A DNA stretch of 64,000 nt from positions 186,001 through 250,000 of the forward strand of contig JADHYV010000023.1 of assembly GCA_027604705.1 (NCBI GenBank), given 5' to 3'. Below the pieces are notes generated by a model, which saw only the letters and a program-made list of their open reading frames with translations, had not been told where the DNA came from and did not search any database. This document shows positions 56,717 to 64,000 of this stretch, piece after piece (position 1 is the first letter of the stretch; the number at the start of each line of letters is the position of its first letter). Source of the stretch: Allomyces arbusculus (lineage: Eukaryota > Blastocladiomycota > Blastocladiomycetes > Blastocladiales > Blastocladiaceae). The position numbers and the translations under genes were made by a program.

Positions 56717-57654
56717 TTACGCCTCGAGCGTGAGCGAGAGGCCGACCTTGTGCACGTTCTCGGCCAACCGCGTCGTGTCAAAGAAGCCACCGAGGTTGAT
56801 CTTGACGCCCGGGCGCAGGACCTGCGTGTACCCGAGACCGAGACGGCCCGAGTTGTCAATCTTAGCCTTAACAGACGCGTCCTTGTCGAGCGCGTACTTG
56901 GTCGCGACCTCGATCGTCACATTGGCGCCCGACTTGCGGTCCCAGGTGGCGCGGCCCGCAGCCTGCACGTCCTTGGAGATCTTGTGGAAGTACGACGCCG
57001 CAAACGTGTCGAGCTTGTTGGTCGCGTGCACGGCAAGCGCGTACTCGGGCGTGGCAAAGCCGGCGGCCAGGTTGTACTTGGTGATGTTGCCCGAGGCAAG
57101 GTCGTGCGCGGTCTCGGCACCGAAGAGAAGGCCGTCGTGGTGCACGGCAAAATCGGCCGTGGCGAGCGGGCCCTTGAAGAGATCGAGCGCGGCGCGCGTC
57201 GCGACGGCGGCGTGCTTGTACTCGAGCGAGACCTTGGCGTTCTTGGCGCCAGCGTGCGGGACGAGGGCACCGACAATGTTCACCTTGACGCCCTTGGCGA
57301 GCGCGTCGGCGAGCTCGGCCTCGGCCGAGAGGACATTGGCCGTGGTCCACGTTTCGGTCAGCGTCAGGCCGCGCGACTTGTCGGCGTACTTGGTCTTGAG
57401 GTCGCCGGCAATCGCGCCCGTCTTGGAGTCCTTGGACCCGGCCACGGTGAACGTCTGTTGCAGAGCGAGAAAATGTCAGTTTGGTTGGTCGAACAAGGCA
57501 ACGCTGCACAGATTGGCGCATGGCAGAACTCGACACTTACGACGCCGTTCGACGCGGTCGACTTGGCCTCGAGCTTGATGGCGCCGGGGGCACCAAAGTC
57601 CTTGGCGAGCAGGTCCGAGGCGGCCTTGCCGATATCCGAGAAGACGATGGGCAT
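56717..57654 (-). CDS. Mitochondrial porin (VDAC)
   Basis: Voltage-dependent anion channel of the mitochondrial outer membrane, a 19-strand beta barrel passing ATP and metabolites. Two exons, 57541-57654 and 56717-57454, around an 86-nt intron whose donor is GTAAGT, the only textbook donor seen in this window; 283 residues, exactly the usual length. The N-terminus MPIVFSDIGKAASDLLAKDF is the VDAC amphipathic helix. Alternating-residue strands follow, including GLTLTETWTTANVL, AKVSLEYKHAAVATRAAL and YALAVHATNKLDTFAASYFH. The family's C-terminal block appears as KIDNSGRLGLGYTQVLRPGV, then KINLGGFFDT, and the sorting-signal-like end VGLSLTLEA. Divergent from the NPP gene. Confidence 0.94.
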
Positions 57655-58005
57655 GGTTGCTGGTGGTGTTGAGGTCGTGGCGAGCGGGCGGGCGGGCGGG
57701 AGCGGCGACTCTCGAGACGGCGAACAGAACAGCGACGGCCGGCGGCGACCTGGACCAAATCAAATTTGGCTCGGTTGGATCGCCAAACACGACGGCCCAA
57801 GGCGCGCGAACGTTGGTGATGGGTGTGGCAGGTGGTGGGCGGGAGGGGCCGGCTCGCGAAAGCCGCCAACCGCGCGCAAAAGCCCGAGCGTTGCACGTGG
57901 GCCGGCTCGCAACCGGCCGGGGGCAGGCGCGTGTCCTTGCTTGCCGAAACGACGTGATGTCGAGTGAATCACGCCAGAGGACACTGGTCGACGGCCGGAG
58001 AGGGA
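57655..58005. promoter_or_regulatory. Divergent promoter region, VDAC / NPP
   Basis: About 350 bp between outward-facing start codons, so probably one bidirectional promoter. It contains GGCGGGCGGG-type G-rich words near 57690. No TATA box is clear. Confidence 0.5.
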
Positions 58006-60545
58006 ATGGCGCACCACGCCGCGCACTGGCCGCATCATCACGGCTCGCCCGCGCCCAGCTTCAGTATTGACGACGACGACGGCGACGGTGAAGCGACCGA
58101 CCTGCTCGCAGCAGTCGCATTCGCCGAGTTTGCGACCGCACCGGCAACTGCGACCGCGACCGCGACTGCAACCAGCCCCGGCCTTGGCGACCCATCTCTG
58201 CAAGTGCCTCGCGCCCGCTCACCTGCCGCCACCAGGCCGCGCCGTGCGACCGACACCGAGCTCGAGGCCGAGCCCGAGTCCTCCCCCGACTTGCCGCGCG
58301 ACACCAGGCAGATCCGACTCGCACTCTCTGAGACACGCCGGCCGCACACGATGGCCGACTCGCTGCGTCCCGAGGCGCGCGCACCCCTCCTGAAAGATGG
58401 TCGCGCGGCACCTGCACTAACGTGGGGACGAAGCGGCTATGCACCCGTCGCGCACCACGATGTGCTTGACCTCGACGACGACCGCGGTGACACCGACGCG
58501 GTCGCTGATGTGACGCGTGATGCGCATTCTCCTTTCTTCTTCACCACCATGCTCTCTTCCTTGCACGATTGGCTGCACCGCGCGCGCGGCAGCCGCCACA
58601 CCCCGCGCGCAACCACGACCACTACGACCGCGTCGTCGTCCGGCTGGACCGGCCACGACGCGACCAGTTTCGACGATGCCGACACGACTCTACCACACTG
58701 GACCTACACGGACGAGGCTGCGGCCAAGTACGCGCAGCAGCGCCGGCGCCGCGCGTTGCAGGCGGTGGCCGTGATTGCCGTGATGCTCGCCGCGCTCGCA
58801 GGTGTGCTGGCCACCGCGCAATGGGCCTGGCTGAACCGCGCCACGGCGTCCGCGACTAATGACGCCAGCGGATCCGCATTACCAAAGCAGCCGCCGCGCA
58901 CACTGCTCGTCAGTCTCGACGGGTTCCGGCCAGAGTATCTGTCGCGTGGGCTCACGCCGACATTGGCTGCGCTCGCACGCGACGGCGTGCGGTCCGAGGC
59001 AATGCACCCGGCGTTCCCGTCAGTGACGTTCCCGAACCACTACACGCTGGTGGTACGTTTCTGTTTTAGTTCCAGCAGGCTGCGGCCTGGTGGATCAGTG
59101 CGCTCATCATTCTCACTCGCCCGCCCACTCGCTTGTGATCCACCTTGGTTAGACGGGTCTCAATCCGGCACAGCATGGCATCGTGTCCAACTCCTTCCAC
59201 GACCCGCTGTTACGAAAGGACTTCAACTACACGAACCCCGCCGACAATGCCGATCCGGCATGGTGGGGCGGCGAGCCCATTTGGATCACAGCCGAGCGGC
59301 AGGGCCGCGTCGCCGCTGTGCAGAGCTGGCCCGGGTCCGAGGCACCGCACAACGGCACGCACGCGTCGCTCTGGACTCACTACCACAAGTGGGAAGTCGA
59401 GCAGCGCGTCGAGCTCATCAAGGCGTGGCTCTCCCTACCCGCTGCTGCGACCCCCAATGCTTCCGCGGCCGACTACGACGACGGCACTGCGCGGTTCCCT
59501 TCGCCAACGCACCCGGGCCGCGTTAACCGCACGCTGGTCCCTACAGTCGACGTCGACGATGTCGGTGGGATCCCCGGCGCCAAGTCGGCCGACGTGCCGC
59601 TCGTGCGGCCCGACTTGATTGCGTTGTACATCCCAGACGTGGACCAGGTTGGGCACCAGTACGGCCCTGACAGTATTCAGTTGAACCTGACGCTCGTGCG
59701 CGTCGACCGTGCGCTCGCCTCGCTCGCCGCGTTCCTCTACGCGCGCGAACTGTGGGAAACGACCAATGTCGTCGTCGTCTCGGACCACGGCATGACGCTC
59801 GCCGACGACCCGGTGCCGGACCCAGTCTGGCCGCCGCCCTCGCAGCCGAGCGAGGACGCGGACCTGCCAGTCGAGAGCGAGCACCGGATCCCGCTGTGGA
59901 AGGTGCTCGGGCCCGTTGAGGACCGGGTCGCGATCCATGACCGGTGGCCCGTGCTGTCGCTGGAACCGAATGACCCTGCTGGTACGTTAGATCGCGAAAG
60001 CGTCGTGCACTTGCCGGTGGACGGTGAACGTTGATCAATCAACCGACTTCGGTCAATCCAGAGTTGCACCATATTCTTGCGCGGCTACGCGCGTCCGAGA
60101 ACAAATACCACTACCGCACCTACCTCAAGCATGAAGTGCCCGACCACTTGCACTACCGCGACAACCCGCGCATTCCGCCAATTATCGCTATCCCGGAATC
60201 GGTGCGTCTCCCTCTCTTTCTCTCTGCTTCCACCGTGACCGCTCCATTTATCCCCCATATGTCGCCTAGGGCTATCAATTCGAAGCCTGGCCCAACGAGT
60301 CCTTGCCGCAGGGCATGCACGGGTACGACCAAGTGGATAACCCGGACATGCAGGCCATCTTCCTTGCACGCGGCCCGTTCTTTGCGTCGGCCGTGGCCCG
60401 GCTCGAGTCGAGCACGGTCCCGCCGCTCGATAACACCGAGCTGTATGCAATGCTGTGCAAGATGCTTGCCGTCGAGCCGGCACCAAACGTCGCGCATGGG
60501 ATCGACTGGCTCGATCGCACGGACGGGCCGCCCCAGGCCGCGTAG
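58006..60545 (+). CDS. NPP-family nucleotide pyrophosphatase/phosphodiesterase
   Basis: Type II membrane enzyme of the ecto-nucleotide pyrophosphatase/phosphodiesterase family, with the catalytic domain outside the cell or in the vacuole lumen. Four exons: 58006-59052, 59153-59981, 60062-60201 and 60270-60545, giving 763 residues. About 240 disordered cytosolic residues precede one membrane anchor, AVAVIAVMLAALAGVLATAQ. The two-zinc alkaline phosphatase-like domain starts LLVSLDGFRPEYLSRGLTPT; the nucleophile threonine is in PSVTFPNHYTLV, followed across the intron by TGLNPAQHGIVSNSF. Metal ligands lie in LYIPDVDQVGHQYGP and VVSDHGM. The C-terminal GMHGYDQVDNPDMQAIFLAR holds the last ligand histidine. 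Several N-x-S/T sites fit an exported domain. Substrate is unknown. Divergent from VDAC. Confidence 0.9.
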
Positions 60546-61010
60546 TGGAATGGGATGGGATGGACGCTGCGTTTGTTGTGGAGCAATTGTATAGCTGGGC
60601 CAGGGGAACGAGTGGCGCGACACCTCGCATCTTGTGAATATATTTCTGCCGTGTGCAATGACATGAGCCATGGATTGGCGTCGTGCTCCCTAAACGGGTT
60701 TGATGATCGTCGACGTGATGGTCGCCGGTGGTTGTGATTTGCGTCCTCTTGCAGTTTCGTACTGGTTTCGCCCCCAGTTTCGCCCCCGTTTCGCCGCCGG
60801 GCGCGTGGGAAGCACCAAGCTGGTGCCCGAACCGGCGAACTGCTTCCAAACCCGCGGCAAACGCGGCAAACCGTCGCCAAAGTGGTCTCTCCAACCGACG
60901 CGCGCGAACCCGACCGACCAACGACCAAACCGACGCGCGATCCACCACTTGACAAAAAGCGCGCGCGCTGCTTGCCCGCCTCATCACGCTTCACGTTCGG
61001 TGGCCGAACG
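60546..61010. other. Intergenic, NPP to Myb/SANT-like gene
   Basis: About 465 bp with the NPP 3' end and the next promoter. Two copies of a CGCCCCCxGTTTCGCC-like word sit near 60770-60800. No gene is seen. Confidence 0.45.
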
Positions 61011-63013
61011 ATGGACGGACTCGCCAGCGCTGCACCCCAAGTTGGCCAATCGCCCGCCACGACGGCACCACGCTCAATCGTGCCTTCTCCCGTCATTTCC
61101 GTGCCGACACCAACACTGCGACCAGCGACACCGGCATCGCAACAGCAGCACCAGCAGCTCGGCGCCGCGATCCCGCCGCCGATCAGCGCGTCGCGCGCGC
61201 CGCCGCCGCCACCGTCCCAAGTCTTGCCGGTGCAGCAGTACCAGCACCCAAACCAGCACCCAAACCAGCAACCAAACCAGCACCCAAACCAGCAGCAGCA
61301 TCCACACCAGCAGCAGCATCATGGTGTTGTGTACACGTTCTCCAACGCCGCTGTCCCCACGGCCGCGTCTCCCGCCGTCCTGACTGTCGCGTCGTCGGCG
61401 CCAACGCTCGCATCGGCCATTGTCGTTCCGCCGCCCTTGATCCCGACGGCAGCAATCGCATTACGCCCGGCAACCCCAACGAATAATGCACCGCCGTGCT
61501 CTGTCGCCGTCCCGTCGACGCCCACGACCACCTCGGCGCCCGCAACCCCCGGATCCGGGTCGACGACGGTTGACGAAGACCTGACCGCGCCCGCGCCCCC
61601 GTCCGCAACCGCAGGCGCTGGCACGAAACGCAAGCGTCGTGCGCGCGGCAAGTACTTTATCTTTGACGAAGCCAGCGACACGATGCTCTTGACAGCCGTG
61701 CGCAACCGGATGCCGATGAACCGATTGCGCACGCGCGGGCTCGGGAGAGCGTGGGAAGTTGTGGCCGCTGACTTGAATGCGGCGGTCGCGGCACATGCTG
61801 CGCACATGCCGCCGCGTGGACCCGTCTCGTCGCGGTCGTGCCGCGACCGGTGGGACCGGATTCTGAAGGTCGTGGACGCGCATGATCGACGGTTCGCGAC
61901 GGCGGCTGTGGCTGCCTCTGCGGCAGGGACAGTGGCGGGGGCAGGGCCTCCTACTCCAGCGTCGGCAACGCCGCAGCAGCAGGCGGGTAGCAGCGGGATG
62001 GGTGCCGCTGGGCACGATGAGCTCGATCCGGGCACCACGCCGCCGACCAAGATCGTTGTGACCGAGGCCATGCTGGTACGGTTCCGCTGCCAGAGTGAAC
62101 TGACGACGATGTGATACGGTGAGACTGACCGCGACCATTCCAGGCGCTCGTCCGCGACATACAGGCGCGCATCGACCCGAACGCCGCGTCTGCCCAAGCC
62201 GGCGAGGCGCCCATGTCTGCAACACCCACCCCCGCGACCCCCGCGCGCGTCTCGGCGACACCGACCCCGTCGGCCTACACGACAGCGTTTACGCTCTCGA
62301 CGCCCACGCCAGCGCTGCCGCCACCACCACTGGCCATGAACCCCGCCGCGAGCTTCGTCTCTGCACCACCGGTCTCAGCGGCCGTCTCCGAGGCCGCAAT
62401 CGCCGCCGCCGACTCGTTTATCGCGGGCGTCGCAGAAGACCTCACCGTGGCACATTTTCTCCCACCCGACGCGGCCGCAGCCGCAACAGCAGCGACCACG
62501 CCCGCGGCGTTGACCGTGACCCCAGCTGTCGGGGACATCCGCGTCGACCCGCCGCCCGTCCCACCACGCGCCCCCACGCTAGCGATCACGGCCGATCCGG
62601 TGTCCATCTCCTCAATCCCGCGCTCACACGCGGCCACGATCACCGCGTCACCCGCGACCAAGCGGCGACGAGTCGACGGCGGCGATCCGGGCACTGCAGC
62701 CGTCGCTGTCGCGACTGCAGCCGCCATCGCCGCAGCGGCCGAGCACGACACGCCCGACTTGGCGATGCTCCTCGGGGACGGCGGCAGTGGTGGTGGGGAG
62801 GAGCCCGTGCCGCCAAGTATGGTGCGGCACCTGATCATCGAGGCGCAGCAGTACATGCGCGCGTCGGCGCAGATGCAGCGCGAAGCGCTCGATTTGAAAC
62901 GGCACGAGCTGCAGCTGCAGCAGATGCAGTTGGAGCGGATTCGGCAGGTGGAGATTGAGTGTGCGCGCGTGCGGACCGAGTTGGAGCTCGTGCGTCGTGG
63001 GGTCCCACTGTGA
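61011..63013 (+). CDS. Myb/SANT-like putative transcription regulator
   Basis: Probable nuclear DNA-binding protein. Two exons, 61011-62075 and 62144-63013, giving 644 residues. The first 200 residues are Pro/Ala/Thr/Gln-rich and include a 12-bp coding repeat giving four HPNQ-type units. A basic patch TKRKRRARGK is followed by a trihelix resembling fungal Myb/SANT-like domains: FIFDEASDTMLLTAVRNRMP, GRAWEVVAADLNAAV and SSRSCRDRWDRILKVVDAHD (about residues 220-300). A long Ala/Thr/Pro-rich stretch and a second basic patch TKRRRVDGG precede a C-terminal coiled coil, MQREALDLKRHELQLQQMQL, that probably dimerises. Start 61011 is the first ATG in frame after a stop-free leader. Target genes are unknown. 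Confidence 0.75.
61248..61318 (+). repeat. 12-bp coding repeat (HPNQ units)
   Basis: Four near-identical units of CACCCAAACCAG or CAACCAAACCAG followed by a CAG-rich run, inside exon 1 of the Myb/SANT-like gene. They encode a Gln/His/Asn-rich low-complexity tract and are likely length-variable. Confidence 0.75.
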
Positions 63014-63382
63014 AGGGCGCGTGGATGGAAGCTTTGGGCGCGCGCGTCGTCCTTTTCTTGATTGTCATATGTTGTCGCAGCCTGGACGCGATGACTGGCC
63101 GCTGCTGCCGTCTATTTATCGTCGAATTATCTCCCTTTTGTTCACTTTGATTTACTGGCCTTGAATCCTTGCTGCTTTGATGATGCAAGCTGTCGAGTTC
63201 CTCTGGAACGGCTCAAGCTTGGCAACGGACCATGTGCCCGCACATGACGTTTGTCGACCTGACCCGCGAGACACTGTCCCGCACCTTCTCCTCCGTTCAT
63301 CGCAAATCGGCACCGACCGCGTCGCCAGCACCACACACCACCCTCGCCCACGATTGGACCGCCCGTTCAACGCACCGCAACC
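63014..63382. other. Intergenic, Myb/SANT-like to AK6
   Basis: About 370 bp with the upstream gene's 3' end (a T-rich stretch at about 63105-63160) and the AK6 promoter. No gene is seen. Confidence 0.45.
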
Positions 63383-64000
63383 ATGTCCTCGCCGCCTCCG
63401 CCTGCCCCCGCCGCGCCGACGCGCCGCCTTCCCAACATCCTGATCACGGGCACGCCCGGCACGGGCAAGACGACGCTCTCTGAGCTGTTGGCGCTGGCCA
63501 CGTCGATGACGCACATCAATGTGGGCGATCTCGTCAAGGCCAAGTCGTTGCACGAAGGCTGGGACGACGAGTTCCAGTGCTACATTGTCGACGAGGACAA
63601 GGTGTGCGACGAGCTCGAGGACGTCATGACCGAGGGCGGCAACATTGTGGATTTCCACACGGTCGACTTCTTTCCGGAACGGTGGTTTGATTTGGTCGTC
63701 GTGCTGCGCACGGATAATGGCGTGCTGTACCCGCGACTGACGGCACGGTACGTTGCGTTTGAGAGCGCAAGCGACCGTGGTGGACAAGGAGACTGACGCG
63801 CAGGTGTGGAACAATAGGAACTACTCGGACAAGAAGATCAACGAGAACATCACGGCCGAGATCATGCAGGTGATCCTCGAGGACGCGCACGCGAGCTACC
63901 GCGACGAAATCGTCGTGGAGCTGTCGTCCAACTCGATCGAGGACATGGAGTCGAACGTGGAGCGCATCAAGGAGTGGGCCGAGGAGTGGGTCGAAGCACG
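63383..64000 (+). CDS. Adenylate kinase AK6/Fap7, cut by window end
   Basis: Small nuclear and cytosolic NTPase that helps the last 18S rRNA cleavage and maturation of the 40S subunit (yeast Fap7, human AK6). Exon 1 is 63383-63747 and exon 2 begins at 63818 and runs past the window end. The P-loop is [13 protein letters not shown] (about residues 20-32), followed by the AMP/NMP region [20 protein letters not shown] and the family motif [16 protein letters not shown]. The join gives [20 protein letters not shown], matching the family's RGY(S/N)EKK block; this fixed the acceptor at 63818 over an upstream AG at 63813. The last visible residues, EWAEEWVEA, correspond to the usual C-terminus, so only a few residues are missing. 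Confidence 0.92.

Noticed and set aside
63803-63813. Upstream acceptor (GACGCGCAG) for AK6 exon 2
   Set aside because: It would shift the frame; the AG at 63816-63817 restores the conserved ARNYSDKKI block.
1-64000. CRISPR arrays, rRNA genes, operons or bacterial islands
   Set aside because: No spaced direct repeats or rRNA-like blocks seen; intron-bearing genes with individual promoters show the DNA is eukaryotic nuclear.

Overview
The window is nuclear DNA from a compact, GC-rich eukaryotic genome. Genes lie close together on both strands, most are split by introns of about 45-95 nt, and intergenic distances are usually 0.3-1.2 kb. A complete RIB43A gene (a ciliary doublet-microtubule protein) beside fungal-type housekeeping genes (Sec2-type Rab GEF, FIT/Scs3, WDR74/Nsa1, peroxisomal Lon) points to a flagellated, zoosporic fungus. 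Blastocladiomycota or a chytrid is my best guess; this is inference, not proof. Splice donors are mostly GTACG or GTGCG rather than GTAAGT. Exon joins were worked out by hand from frame, splice dinucleotides and family similarity, and no transcript data were available.

Layout, left to right: a messy end with homopolymers and a 10-N gap (1-922); RAD17 checkpoint clamp loader (-); a Sec2/Rabin8-like Rab GEF (-); a gene-poor stretch holding an inverted hemerythrin fragment; a hemerythrin-domain gene (-) divergent from RIB43A (+); a seven-helix receptor-like gene (-); a TMEM164 homologue with two microexons (-); ORC5 (-) divergent from an SSX2IP/ADIP-like centrosomal coiled-coil gene (+); 4.4 kb without genes; a cyclin (+); WDR74/Nsa1 (+) convergent with a dihydroceramide delta-4 desaturase (-); Bax inhibitor-1 (-); a less GC-rich block with an F-box/LRR-like gene, a broken C-terminal copy of it and a poorly resolved membrane-protein gene; a giant gene (39.4-44.5 kb, -) for a membrane protein of about 1,600 residues built from some 17 tandem glycine-rich repeats; peroxisomal Lon (+); a FIT-family protein (+); a CpG-depleted, gene-free island (about 49.9-52.6 kb); a USP5-type deubiquitinase (+) convergent with VDAC (-); an NPP-family ectophosphodiesterase (+); a Myb/SANT-like regulator (+); and AK6/Fap7 (+), cut off by the window end.

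The genes do not form a pathway cluster. Themes recur by chance or loosely: replication and checkpoint control (RAD17, ORC5, cyclin), centrosome/cilium (RIB43A, SSX2IP-like), membranes and lipids (desaturase, FIT, TMEM164, Bax inhibitor, VDAC), ribosome assembly (WDR74, AK6) and proteolysis (Lon, USP5). The strongest candidate for something undescribed is the giant repeat membrane protein, which I could not match to any family I know. Next come the receptor-like seven-helix protein and the unusual splice-donor consensus.
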